From NCBI GenBank assembly GCA_028274465.1, contig CM051457.1, forward strand, positions 95,975,982 to 96,039,981: a stretch of DNA of 64,000 nucleotides, given 5' to 3'. Position numbers and translations under genes: made by a program. The DNA comes from Plantago ovata (lineage: Eukaryota; Streptophyta; Magnoliopsida; Lamiales; Plantaginaceae). The notes beneath the pieces were generated by a model. It was not told the origin of the DNA and ran no database searches. It saw nothing but the letters and a program-made list of their open reading frames with translations. Every line of letters begins with the position of its first letter. Within the stretch, counting starts at the first letter, position 1. Positions 23,220-34,900 of this stretch are shown piece after piece.

Positions 23220-25957
23220 ATGTCGTCGAAACGAGCTACTTCTCACATAACCCCACCACCCATGCCCATTAAGCGTGCGCGTAATGCTGACATATGCGAA
23301 AGAAAGGATAGCGTGGTAGATGTCAAACCACTAGCCCATAGAACTTCGTTGAAAACCTTGTATGAGGTTAACAACGCGTTAAAGGACATACACAGGAAGG
23401 AAATTGAGGCCCTAGGATTCGGGCATATCTTATAGCTCAAGTTAACCGAGTTGGATAATAGAGTGGTCAGAGATTTGGTAGAGAACTTTAACACAAGTAC
23501 CAATGAACTCAAGGTTCATGGTACTGTTTTTGCAATCCCTCCATCTAGCATGAAATGGTGCTTCGAATTGCCAAGCTCGAATGCACCACTTCCACCTATA
23601 AAGGGAAAGACTGAAGGAAGGAAGCAATACAGTGGTTGGTTCAAGAAGGGGAAAGATGAAGTAGCCACCCTAAAAGATGATCTTCTTGCCATGGCCAAAA
23701 ATAGCAAATCTGGTGTTGAATTCAAGGTGAAGTATCATTGCGTCCTTGTTACGTTTACCATATTTGAGATAATTTTTTTGAATTGTGTGTTCTCATGTAT
23801 ATATGTATTTATATAGGTCAAGTACCTGATGCTTGTTTTTTCGACGCTCCTGTTTCCCGAACACAAAGCAATAGTAAACCATGAATTCCTAGAATACCTT
23901 GTTGACATTGAAAAAATTAACACGTACTATTGGACAACTTTCGTACTGGAAAAACTAGTCGCGGGAATTCGTGGGTGTAAGACATGAGAGTTTAAAAGTG
24001 TGTCAGGATGCGTCACGTTTTTGCAGGTATGAAGAAGTGTCAATTATCATTATTATTATTTATCTATTTCTGTTATGAGAGTTTATATACTGACTTTCAG
24101 CATGAACTTGCCACTGTAGTTGATCTATTATTCAATCCTGGCTGATACGTATGGCTGCGAGTTCGACATACCCGCATTTCGACATAAAAGCCTACTAGAA
24201 CAGTGCAAACAAGCCGATTGGCAAAAGTTGATATCACATCACCGGTCTGAAAAGGCTAGCTCAAGGGGGGTATGTGACACATAAAAATTCATTTCACTGT
24301 TTACATTTATGGTTTTATTATATAGTCATGAACAATAGTAAAGGATCTACTTGTGTATGTCTTATAGGACAAAATGTGTCTATTTTCTACAAACCTTACC
24401 GTAAGGACCCCAGAGTCAAACGATGAAGACAAGACACACTTACTTGTCTACAAGGAACTGAAGAATCTTGGTAATTATATGATAAAATGTGGAACTGGGA
24501 TCAAGAAACTGGAAAAACTAATTGCCAAGCTAGTGGATGAATCTATGAATCCAGTACACAAGTATGCCGAAGTGAAACCTATACGCCTTGACTTTGAAGA
24601 AATGGAGGCACCTGTGGTTCATCCGAACATACACGATAAACAAAGTTTGGACATTTTTGTAGATTTGGTCTGCACTGATATGCCCAGAGATCAAATGGCC
24701 GAAAAATATCTCTTCGATGAAACATTTTCACCGGGGTAAATTACATTACCGTGTTTAATAAATTTTATATGATTATTGTATTCTAACAACAATTTTGATG
24801 TATCAGGGCAGTAATTATTCTTTTCGACCAGATGTATATGCTCAATCGAGCAGGGGTTATGACCATAAAGCCTCCAAACTGGTTAATGGGGGATGTAAGT
24901 GCTATCATTCTATTCTTGTCGATTGAAATTAACATGGATGTATAAATTTTCAAATAAGTTACTCATCAATAAGGTATGTTGTATATTCCAAAGGTACTTG
25001 ACCTTGTAGCCTACATGATCTGGGCAGAAGAAAAGTTGAATCTGCAGAAGAAATTTCATTGGACACTATCAGTTCTGTTCAGTGTAAGAAACATGTGGTT
25101 ATAACACCATATATGCAACATTGTACACATAATATAATATTGTTTGTCTGACAACTTTCTTTTGTAATGTTTCACACAGCAATACGCGAGTCATAATACC
25201 ACGCCTAAAACAATAAACGAGGCTGTCTTCGGAGACCGTGCACAGCAGAAGTTTAGGGGACCAACTAGTACATGCAAGTCCATAACCATTCCATTGCAAG
25301 GTGGTGGACAACACTGGTTCCTAGTGACAATTGACTTTAAGTTGAGGCGACTTGTAGTTGCAGACACTCTACGTAATAATGTCGAATCCAATGATCTTCG
25401 AAAAGAAGCAATATTGAAAATGGTGAGTCAATGAATTCATGTATCATCTCAAAATTTAGTATATGCATGCATCAAGTAAAAATCAGAAAATTAATATTGC
25501 CTTACCACCATCTGATTTTTGTAGGTTCGATGTTTGGAAAATGTCACTAGACTCTGGGAAGATCAGCCATTTGTGAACAACAATTGGGATCAGTTCAAGT
25601 ATGTGTACGACGAAACTGTTCCCCTTCAACATGATGGGTATGTTCCTGATTTTCTTTTTCAATCTAACAAGTACAGTTAATAAGAAATTAACAACGATGA
25701 TTTCTCCCAATTGTAGGGATAACTGTGGTATATATGTGAGTCTGATGATGTTGTACCCAGGAGCTGTGTATCGAGTTTTGAATGAGGTAGTTATTATTTT
25801 TTAACAATTATTATTTTCTACTATTTGTGATATGGTGGATAATTTTTTTTTTCAAACTTAACGGTGTTATTTGATACAGCGTGAATTAAAAGCTACGCGA
25901 TACAGACTGGCGACCTTACTCTATAACAGTACACTCAACAAGAGCACCCGTGGCTGA
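23220..25957 (+). pseudogene. Ulp1-like (C48) SUMO-protease gene carried by the MULE
   Basis: Several exons with GT-AG borders (23220-23726, 23817-24026, 24101 on, 24369-24736, and more) lead to a C48 cysteine protease core. Catalytic His is in GGQHWFLVTID (about 25302), Asp in VVADTL, Gln in VPLQHDG, and Cys in DNCGIYV at an exon start near 25717. The last exon, 25880-25957, joins in phase and ends at TGA. Ulp1 enzymes remove SUMO from proteins. Decay is clear: in-frame TAG at 23433, TGA at 23985, TGA at 24143 with a frame change after it. The catalytic residues are all kept. The N-terminal half has the layout of transposon ULP-like proteins. Its location inside the MULE and plus orientation parallel the transposase. 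Confidence 0.8.
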
Positions 25958-26039
25958 GTTTACCACCAATTACCCATTCTGGAATATGATGTTTTAATGA
26001 AAATTTAGCCTGTACTTTTTCTATATATATGTATCCAGG

Positions 26040-26351
26040 TTGGCCGTGACCTTTGATGTAGAATGTGGGAGCGAGAAGATTCTGGTAGAGGGAGTAGATT
26101 CAAGTAACATAAACTATGTTGACCTGAAGATGAAGATAAATGATAAGATGTCAACTTATCGTCATGAGAGAGATACAGTCCTGGTGTTGCGCGGAATACC
26201 ATTGGAAAGTCCTGCCACACCGATAGACATCCAAGATGGAATTGACCTCAAAATGTTGGTCGGAGACTACGTGAAGGACAAGAGGGACAAAATTCCTCTT
26301 GAAGTAATTGGGGCCTGCCGTGCAACAGGGGCAGATGGACGACCCCCATGA
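26040..26351 (+). CDS. Short ORF, possible PB1-like domain
   Basis: 103 codons with no in-frame ATG at the start, so probably an exon; an acceptor CAG lies just before it. The pattern NYVDLKMKI .. VLVLRGIPL .. IDIQDGIDLKMLVGDY resembles, by eye, the ubiquitin-fold PB1-like domain at the N-terminus of many MURA transposases. That would place a transposase N-terminal domain 15 kb downstream of the transposase body. Alternatively it is the last exon of the Ulp1-like gene. Unproven. Confidence 0.35.
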   Translation: MAVTFDVECGSEKILVEGVDSSNINYVDLKMKINDKMSTYRHERDTVLVLRGIPLESPATPIDIQDGIDLKMLVGDYVKDKRDKIPLEVIGACRATGADGRPP

Positions 26352-27535
26352 AATATCTGATTAGATTTTAGCATATGAATAGTATTTCTAGCTGAATGAT
26401 TTTTCGATCAAGACCTCAGATTTCCATTTTCATTCGGATTACAATTTTTTTGTATTAATGTTTTTGGATAATATTGTGTTTTTGACTTATGACATGGATA
26501 ATTTTGCCGGGATATCAATTTTTGATAATTTTCATATATTATTGCATACCATCTGTGCATTTATTTTCATAATGTGTGGATTTTTCTAGCTGGATTGGTG
26601 TTGTGTGTGCTTGATTAGATTTCAGAGTGTGCAGGATTTATCTTGTTGGAATCTACCGGGTTTGAGAAATTTGTGTGGGTGTGTGTGCTAGAGTTTATGG
26701 CATGACTAACTGGTATGTACATAAACGGGAGAAGGTTGATGCCCAGCACAGCATGGGCTGATCTTTATTGTAGAAATAGCCGGTGAGCTCTTGCTTTTTG
26801 TTTTTCCGTCGTGTGTTTTAATACCAATGATACTAGCATACATTATTTTCCTATTAATGTTAACGTAGTTCATGAAATAAGTTGTTGAATCTCCCATCCT
26901 GCTGGAATTAATAAAACGTACTTCATCCACCCCGCGAATATTGTCCTTTCTTTTTTGGGGACAGTAATCAAGTGTTTGGGATAATGAAATAATAAAAGTT
27001 GCAAGTTGGTGTGATTTTAAATAAAGAATATATAGAATTGTAAGTGCACTTCTTTTGAATTGGATGAACGCTTTTATTATTTATAGCAATAGATGTTGCA
27101 TTTGTGAGAGCTTGATGAAGTCTACATGTGTGCTGCATACTTTCAGCAGTATTTTTTTCGTATGGGGGTAGGTGCGATTACATTGTTAACTAGGCTGCAG
27201 TTTGTCTTTCTGCTAAACATTTGCTTCACTTTAAAATTAATTACAGGTTGAAGCTATCACCCAAGATGCAGAAGCTAGTGGCAGCACACACGTATATGTG
27301 GTTCCTGTGTGTGTGGTTCCCATTACTTTCTGTGGTGTTATTTTTTTACTTTAGTGCTCCAGAATAATTTATCTGTGTAAATCAGTTTTTCACAGGTCCA
27401 TACAACCAGCAAAACTCAAGTTCCTGAATAATTTATCTGTGTTAATCAAGTTACGTTCATACCAGTTTTTCACAGGTCCATAAAAAAAGGAAGAGAATTG
27501 ACTTCCACACATGAAACAGTTCTTACAAATTAAAA
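26352..27535. other. MULE interior, non-coding
   Basis: T-rich, 3' UTR-like DNA. A short direct repeat, CAGTTTTTCACAGGTCCATA, occurs at about 27384 and 27461. No gene seen. Confidence 0.45.
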
Positions 27536-27605
27536 GGGGTGTTGCGAGAATCGAACTCGCGCCCTCTCGCAATAAGCGAGAATCATGCCACTAGACTAAA
27601 CACCC
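27536..27605 (-). tRNA. tRNA-Pro-derived gene with shortened anticodon loop
   Basis: Seventy bases on the minus strand. Acceptor stem GGGTGTT/AACACCC is perfect. The D arm (GTCTAGTGGCATGAT) is that of plant tRNA-Pro. The T arm is GCGAG-TTCGATT-CTCGC and the discriminator base is C. The anticodon stem CTCGC/GCGAG closes a loop of only five bases, TTATT, where tRNA-Pro has seven. Sliding the stem by one base gives a seven-base loop CTTATTG with anticodon UAU. Acceptor and T stems differ from the usual plant tRNA-Pro by paired changes on both sides. Most likely a pseudogene or repurposed tRNA carried inside the MULE. Confidence 0.7.
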
Positions 27606-27832
27606 AGTAGGAATCAATTCAACCAAGTAAAATCATCATAGAAGCACATCAAATGGATAAATGCAACTATATGAAAGAATGCATGTAGACGCAGGATATT
27701 GCACCATGTACACACATGCAAACAACTACTATATAAATATCCCATTTGAAACTTAAACGTAGGCCTAGATGTTTCAATACTATACCAGCACAATTCCACC
27801 TCAACGTAGGCCTAGATCATACCCTGCCTTGA

Positions 27833-28737
27833 ATACCGAGATCATTACATAAACCACGTAAAGTACCCTGCACTTGAAGAAGAGATAACAATTATCTTAC
27901 TAATAAAAGAATTTATCTCACAGCTTCTGGAGCAATACAGCTCCATAAATATGCTGTTGGCAAACCACAATCTAGAACAGGACACCAACAAACTTAGAAC
28001 AAAATAATTTGTTCCTTCAAGCCCCAGACATTATCTGGAAGATATTGACCTGAAGTATCATCACAGTTTAGGGGTTGACTGACGTATGGAAAACTGCAAA
28101 CAAACGTGTACTAAGCTAGAGTTTCTTTAATACAATACTGAAATTATACATGAAAGAGAATGAGATTCTGAAATCGAAGTCCAAAAGTAATTCTTAATTG
28201 GAAAGCTGCTTATACCTCTAGATCTTCTCGCAATAAATCAGAATCAATGATAGGAGGGGATTTCCCTAATTCACACAACTCTCTGTAAATAGAAACCATG
28301 ATTTCGTACCCCAGATCAACAGTTGATGGAGGAACAACCTTGTCATAAGATGTCTGGCACAATAAAATATAAGAATCATAAAAAGTAAGTGAACAGAAAT
28401 GCCAAGAGCAATGCCCTATATCAAATCACACCAAACTGAATTCCTTTTACATGATTTCTAATGGTCAGCTGACTCCTAGATAAATAAATTGATTGGGAAC
28501 ATAACAAATACAATGAAGAAACTTCCATAGTTTTTAGACAGTTTCTTAATCAGGTAATCATGATATTATCTTTCAAAAGAGAATTTGGTAATGGACTTTA
28601 GAGCAGACATAATATGTACTCAGATGCATAACAAGATAATTTACCAACACATCAAGGGGATTCCTTATCAGTATGCAGTGTTTTCCTCTCTTCATTAGCT
28701 CCTCACTCAGACCAGGCAAACGTTGACTAGCCATGTG
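27833..28737 (-). pseudogene. Captured fragment of sulfotransferase/aminotransferase-like gene
   Basis: Three minus-strand exons with intact splice borders: 28645-28737 (QRLPGLSEELMKRGKH, ILIRNPLDVL), 28216-28353 (VPPSTVDLGYEIMVSIYREL, PPIIDSDLL) and 27833-27867 (GTLRGLCNDLGIQGR). This order and wording match the N-terminal sulfotransferase-like part of the plant branched-chain aminotransferase-like proteins (Arabidopsis At3g05190/At5g27410 family). Only a middle piece is present; start, catalytic aminotransferase part and end are missing. Introns are kept, so capture was at DNA level. Low coding potential elsewhere fits a Pack-MULE-type acquisition. Confidence 0.7.
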
Positions 28738-29199
28738 CTGTAGAATTAAAGGCAGAAAAAGTATAAGCATGTCACTGTTTCCAGAAGTCATTCTTTCCAA
28801 ACAGATCATTATTGCGAAATGTGAATACAGAGAGTGGAAAAAAAAATTAGAACTAAGACTCACATAGTAATAGGTGAATATCAAATCTTAATCACGCATA
28901 AAATAGTTTACAGTGAACCATACTATTTAAATAGCAACTAACCTGAAACTTGCAAATTATGAGCATATTATATCAGTGAGTAGGAAGAATCTTGTTTTAA
29001 CATATTTGCACAACGCCTAGAAATGCAAACAACTATATTAGAATAAACCATTGAGAAGTTCCAATTTCTAGGAGACATTGAACGAGGACCAAGAAGAGTT
29101 ATGGGAACACAATTTGACTCTTCCCATAATGCAAATAAAGTATGCAAAAGCTGGTATGCAAGCACCACTCACAAAACCTCATGAAATTGTTCATCATAC

Positions 29200-29855
29200 C
29201 CAGTGGTTGGAGTAACAATAACATCCACATTTTTCAGAACCTCCATATTGTAGTACATTATCCTTCTCCTACAACAGAACATAGAAAGTGGAGTGTTATT
29301 GCAAGCTGAAGAAAAAATCTCAACTGGTAACAGGTTAATGTGCAACAAACTTCTCATTGCCCTTTTTTAGGTTTATCAAGAATATATCTATCAGAAACAT
29401 CAATTACCAAAGAACTACTAAAGGTATTCATGGATTTGTGACAGGTAACATGTTAAATTTAGTTCATCATTCACCACCACATAACACATGCAAAATGGCA
29501 GACTGCAATGTCAACAGTGTCAATAAACAAAAAACCATGAACATCAATCTTGACTTACCTAAGACATTGAGCAGCAACATAGTCTCCAGCAGAAAATGAT
29601 TGAAAAAGCGATAGGTTTGTACGCGTATCATGAGTGAACTTCACCTTTTTTCTGTAAAATATACATGATCATTTGAATTATCAGTAATGTTAATATTAGA
29701 TAATTTTCCGGAGTTGCACTCATACAATCAAGTTAAGTAAACACACCCATCTTCATAGTCAGGATTCAAGCCAGATGCTGCTTCAGAACCAATGGAAACA
29801 ATATGAGCAGTGCGCATCTCATGAAGCTCTGGTATAACAATCTCGACTGTCTTTT
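29200..29855 (-). pseudogene. Captured fragment of fatty acid amide hydrolase
   Basis: Three minus-strand exons: about 29746-29855 (TVEIVIPELHEMRTAHIVS, NPDYEDG), 29559-29651 (DTRTNLSLFQSFSAGDYVAA) and 29200-29268 (RRRIMYY, VDVIVTPTTG). These are consecutive segments of plant FAAH, an amidase-signature hydrolase of N-acylethanolamines. The catalytic Ser-Ser-Lys region lies upstream of this part in the family and is absent. Donor and acceptor sites are intact (for example CTTAG/GTAAGT after 29559). The fragment is in the same orientation as the neighbouring captured gene but from an unrelated locus. Confidence 0.78.
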
Positions 29856-30702
29856 GCAGCAAAGGGGAAAAGAAGAATTCAAAAACAAAGAAAAAGAATA
29901 AGCACACAGGCTTAAATGTGGCACGCGATATTAAGTAGGGCATAGAGGATAGAAGAAAATTATACCTTACACCCATGCGTTTCTAATAGGTTGTTGAGAA
30001 ATTACCGTTCGAGGAAGCTTGAAGGATGATCAGGGACTCGACATTTTCAACTAGCTCCTTCCTCACAACCTTAATTGCGTCCAGCACATCAGGCATAGAC
30101 GCAGGCACTTGACCGCCTTCCGAATTCCTTTCTTTATCCAGTCACGAGAACAGAAGGGACCATGACGACAGGTTTAGCACGCGCCGCTTTTTCCTACCCG
30201 TCATGGTGGATGCGATGCGAAATCCCCAACAGGAACAATTGGGAGAAATTGAATTGGAGATTAACATTCTGGGTGAATTGTGAGATGATTGGGTCGATTT
30301 GGGTTATCGTCCATCAGAAATTGAAATTGAAATTGAATTGGGGAAGAAGGGTTCATGGGAATTGGGGAAGAACACGGTCGACAAAGTGGGGAAGAAGGGT
30401 TCATGCGAATTGGGGAAGAACACGGTCGACAAAGAGATAGAAACTGCGTGTTATTGTTATTGGATTATGATTTGAAAAAACATATTGGTTTTTAACTATA
30501 ATGACTTAAATTTTCACTTTGTATTAAATAAATTTCTATTCTTAAAGTATCATTAAATTAATTTGAAGATATAATAAAAAATATAAATTGTTAAATATGA
30601 TTTTAAATTTATGGGGTATAAATGTAAATTCAATTTTTATTATTAAAATTTAACAATTTATAATAAAAATATTAACCTCGTACCATTGCCACGTGATAGC
30701 AT
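29856..30702. other. MULE right subterminal region with unassigned exon-like piece and short tandem repeat
   Basis: Minus strand 30000-30120 is open and Val/Glu-rich (MPDVLDAIKVVRKELVENVE), perhaps a third captured fragment, not recognised. At 30330-30435 a unit of about 50 bp starting GGGGAAGAAGGGTTCATG is present twice. From 30470 the DNA is AT-rich subterminal sequence. Confidence 0.4.
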
Positions 30703-30759
30703 TCTAGTGGAGACCTGTGCTCAGGTCGGTACGAAGTCGACCTGAGAATAGAAAGCCCC
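30703..30759 (-). repeat. Right terminal inverted repeat of giant MULE
   Basis: Inverted partner of 6653-6709. Within it CTCAGGTCG..CGACCTGAG forms a perfect 9-bp stem, so the end is itself a hairpin. Followed by the duplicated target tagatagat. Confidence 0.9.
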
Positions 30760-30768
30760 TAGATAGAT

Positions 30769-31160
30769 GGCTTATTCATTTTAAATTTTCTGACAATACT
30801 TTTAAAGTTTAAAATGGAAATCACTCCATACTACATAAAGGCTCTCTTCTCTTCATTTTAAACTCAACATTTTAAAGTTCAGTTCAGTTTAATTCTATTC
30901 ACATTCATTCCATTTAGTTCAAATTTGATTAATTTTATACTATAAGTAAATTTCGTTCAACTCAATTCACGTTCATTCAGTTCAATTCGGTTCAATTCTG
31001 ATTAGACGAAAATAATAATAGTTTCAAAATAGAATAATCATTTTATTAGGCTCTGTTCTTTTCATCTGAAAATTAATTATTTTAAATTCAATCCAGATCA
31101 GTTCAGTTCAGTTCAGTCAGATACATTAAATTCAGTTCAGTTCAAATTAGATTTGGCTAA
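30769..31160. repeat. TTCAGTT-rich degenerate repeats upstream of TERT
   Basis: Scattered GTTCAGTTCAG and TTCAATTC motifs with a direct repeat of AGGCTCT(C/G)TTCT (about 30838 and 31048). No gene. It lies between the MULE and a MITE in the TERT upstream region. Confidence 0.5.
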
Positions 31161-31162
31161 TA

Positions 31163-31656
31163 CCCCCTCCTATCTTTTTTACTTGTCATTTTAAAAATTT
31201 CACACATTTTAAGGAAGACCTATTGCTAGTTTTGTAAATTATAAAAGTTATTCTCAAAAGCCTATTGATATCAATATTATATTGTATTGATAATTGTGAA
31301 TATAGAGACAAATGTTACAAAATAATTGTATTAGTGAATGTCATGAATAGGCTATTAGTATGATTATAATGTTGGCCATGTAACTTCTCATAATGTTTAT
31401 TATTGACCATTCATAGTGTGATAGGTTACATGTTGTATGAGCTTATAAATAGCTTCCCCTTGTATATTGTAGAATGTACTTGAGCATAATGAAAAACTAT
31501 TCTCTCTTCTCTCTTATCTCTTCTTCCTCTTTTGCACTTTATTTTCAACAACAACAGATAATTTAACCTATTAATATCAATCATTAGACCTAAGGTGATA
31601 AGTATTTGTGTTATGTCAAAATTTATAAAAATACAACTAAATAAGATAGGAGGGAG
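31163..31656. mobile_element. Stowaway-like MITE interrupted by a solo LTR
   Basis: Left end CCCCCTCCTATCTTTTTTAC and right end reversed ACTCCCTCCTATCTTATTTA form inverted repeats of about 38 bp. A TA precedes the left end; the right TA is mutated. The 238-bp LTR-like insert at 31313 accounts for half its length. Confidence 0.6.
31313..31550 (+). mobile_element. Probable solo LTR, copia-like
   Basis: TGTTAC..TTCAACA ends, a TATA-like TTATAAATAG at about 31443, and a pyrimidine-rich R/U5-like region after it. Flanks acaaa and acaac agree at four of five bases. It lies 420 bp upstream of the TERT start and could contribute promoter signals. Confidence 0.5.
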
Positions 31657-31972
31657 TGGTCCACTATCATGTGTCTTGGTGGTGTAATAGACTAAGTCTA
31701 TCATGAAATAAATAGAAGAGAGTAGTATTTTATATTACAAATAAGTTTAGTTCAGATCCATTCCTATTAAACTTTTTGGAAGAAAATAACAAAGCCTTAT
31801 TCTAACACCGTTTGGTCCTGTCAACTAACTATTGGAAGAAGTGTCGTCTCACTTTTGGTCCGAATTTCAAGGTTGAAATCAAAATAATCTTCATTTATTT
31901 GACTTTTGAGTTTTGACTAAAACAAGTACCAATAAATTTCACAAAATCCTCCCCAATTCATCACCTCCTACA

Positions 31973-34900
31973 ATGGCGAAGAAGAAAAAGGAGAAGAATA
32001 ACAAGACCCCGAGAATTCCCGTAATCATTTGGAAAATCTTCCAAAAACGTGCTCGCACGCTAGGCGACACTGTACTAGCTATCACCGGAAAATGCCGGTG
32101 CAAGCGGCAGCGCTGCCTCAGCTGCGGCGGCGTCGAAGCCATGTCGTATCTTCTCCGACCTGAAGATCCGCCGGACTATCGAAGACTCGTCAGCAAATCC
32201 TTCGCGGTTGTCTCCGAAAATGCCCCTCCCATTCCCCGATTTGACCCCCAGTCCCACTGGCCACAGCGCGAGGTAAAATGTGTTATTGGCGGGAAAATTA
32301 TGGTTTGAAAATGAGTTTCAGCTTCCTGTTCCTTACTTTTTTAGTAATTTTCTGAAATGCTAGACCTAGAATTTGGTGTCATTATCCCTTTCTTGCTATT
32401 TGACCTTAACTTTTAGGTATACTTTATATTCATGGCTAGTGCCAGAGCTAAAATTACTATAAATTACTATCACTAGTGTTTATAAAATGTAAATTGTTAT
32501 TACATTAGTAATTTTAGCTCTGGCTATATCACTAGGCTATATTCATATGCTATAAGAATGAGAAATATTTTGTTGTCTCTGTTCTCAGTGAAAATTGATT
32601 ATTTTAATTTAATTTCAGTTATCTTATAGAGCTTTTCACACAACTTGGAACTGTGAAGATTTTGCATACTAATGCATAACTGGTTCGCTTGTTATTTCAG
32701 ATTGTAACGAGAACAATAGAAATGATTATGCACGATCAACCTTCCTCTCAGAATCTACTCTGCAATGGTTATAATAAAGTGAGTGTTTATGGATTTCTTG
32801 TTTACATGTGTATATCGACTAACTGACAAATAATTCATTGCCTAAAACTCATGCAACTTGATAACCTGCAAAAAGCGTACACATCTTTGTTCTCCTTCTT
32901 GTAATGACTCTTGTTATTTAAGAGTGTGCACATTATGGATTCTACTTGTGTCTTGCAGGTAAAACACTCCAGTGCTGTTGTTAACATACTAACATCATCA
33001 GCATGGAGTCTTCTCCTGAGGAGAGTAAGTAGATGACATGGTTTTGTTACTAAAAGGACCTGCCTGTGCTATTTAGACATTGAGCATGGTTGGTTGACTC
33101 AATTGTAAACTTTGCAGGTTGGGGATACTCTTATGATTTATTTACTGAAGTACACTTCAATATTTTTGCCTCTTCCTCGAAACAATTTCCAACAGATAGC
33201 TGGTTTTCCTATCAGTGATTTGTACAGTAAATTCTCTAGGGACATACCTGATCCTCAGACCCAACAACAGCCATTTGCACATCAAGGTATTATGCATGAA
33301 AATATGCAATGATACAAAAAAATGCTATGCAATTTATTTAGTTTGGACCGATCATGCTGTTACAACCACTGTGCAACATACTCATTTTCATTGATAAAAG
33401 TAAAGCTGTTATAAACTAAAGTATTTTGCAGTTGTTGTTTGTGTTCCTACGAAGAACTGTTGAGCCCGTCTAAGAATTACTTAATGATTACATTGGCTTG
33501 TACCTTATCCTTTAGCTACCGATGTACCTCAAGCCTTCAATGGCATTGATTGGTAAAAATTATTAGCATTCTAGCCGTGTAGTTCATGTTTTGTCTAAAG
33601 ATTTATACCTTCCAACTCTATCACAGGGTTAGTGAAGAAGAGGAAAAGGGTTGAAGGAATTGAATCAACTTCAGCTAAACGACCACATGTGGGGTCCATG
33701 GGTTCTCAACCTTCCTCGTGCTCTGGTTTTGCATCTAAAAATGGGGATGAATTGACCCAATCTGGTATCTGCTCCTGCATATGAGATTTTTAGATTCCTA
33801 CCAATGATTCAATACTTCCAGGATCTAGTTGTTTTAATAGTTAAGAAATTTCAGCCAGGGAAGCTGATGGAAGATCAAACCAGGATAATGTTTTACCCAG
33901 GAAGCATAAAAGGCAGTATCGCTGGCAACGCCTGAGAAAACATAGGCAGTTGTCAATGATAAATACATCTGTGACCATGAACAGTGAAAATTGCAGCAAC
34001 AGTGATATGTTCTCCAGAGGGCTTCAAGATGGATTGAATGTTGATTCAGGACAAGAATTTGCAACAGTAAGTGTTATAGCCTCTGTTGTCGTCATTTCTT
34101 GTTCTTTAATGTGTTGAAGGAAAGTTTATTGACTTTCCTTTGGGAGTTTGGTTGTTAAAAATCATATTATCATGAATCTGCCAGCCTCTTTATGACTTTT
34201 GGCTTTCTGAATATTTTCTCGTTGCAACTTTTTATATGTGAATTGGACATCTATGATGGACTTGAAGTACGGACATAATACTATTCAAAGTTTGCTATAG
34301 CCATGACATCTAGTAGTTGCTTCACTGTAAGATTTTTCTGTCAGTTTTCTATCTTACTCCTTTTCTAGTGAAATAATTGTTGTGGGTTATGATTTTGCAG
34401 GATTTGTCAGATTACCCATGTAGTACGGGGTTTCATAATATACAAAGGATGAGCAGAAATTCTGAAATTGACAGGCGAAACATATTCTACAGGCTGGAAA
34501 CCTCTGCATCGATGTTCCCAAAAAAGCGTATCCTTATCAAAGTCTATATATGATTATGCTCCAACTTGTCCAGTTTATATAAGTGCTTCTTCCTTGGGAT
34601 AACTGTATCAATTGACCTTATATATATAAAGGTTTAATTTTTCAATCAAGTTTGACCTTTTGGCTGGTTTAGTGAAAGTGCCAAACTTTCAACTAGGTGC
34701 ATGGGTTGTTTGTCTATTAATTTGTCTATTAATCTTCTTGGTTTACATGATACATATGTGGATCGGTAGGCTTGGTGGTGGAGTTGATTTGTGTGACTAC
34801 ATATTACTTTCAACTCCAAGTAAAAAGAAGAAAAAAGAGAACTCTGGGTTCATATACATGCTTATGTTCATCTTTCCTGTCCCAAACAAAGCTACACTCG

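Larger units (their letters stand above)
6653..30759 (+). mobile_element. 24.1-kb Mutator-like element with transposase, Ulp1-like gene and captured host gene pieces
   Basis: Both ends begin GGGGCTTTCTATTCTCA and agree at 52 of the first 57 bases in inverted orientation. The flanks are tagattgat (6644-6652) and tagatagat (30760-30768), a 9-bp duplication with one mismatch, as Mutator transposases make. Between the ends lie, in order, a plus-strand FAR1/MULE transposase gene, a plus-strand Ulp1-like gene, a possible PB1-like ORF, a minus-strand tRNA-like gene, and minus-strand exon-intron fragments of two host genes. Retrotransposons inserted later (13678-20955 and 21844-23142) account for about 8.6 kb, so the original element was near 15.5 kb. 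MULEs carrying ULP-like genes are known (Kaonashi in Arabidopsis, CUMULE in melon). The size and cargo here are unusual. The two open ends and the distance make chance pairing of repeats very unlikely. Confidence 0.88.
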
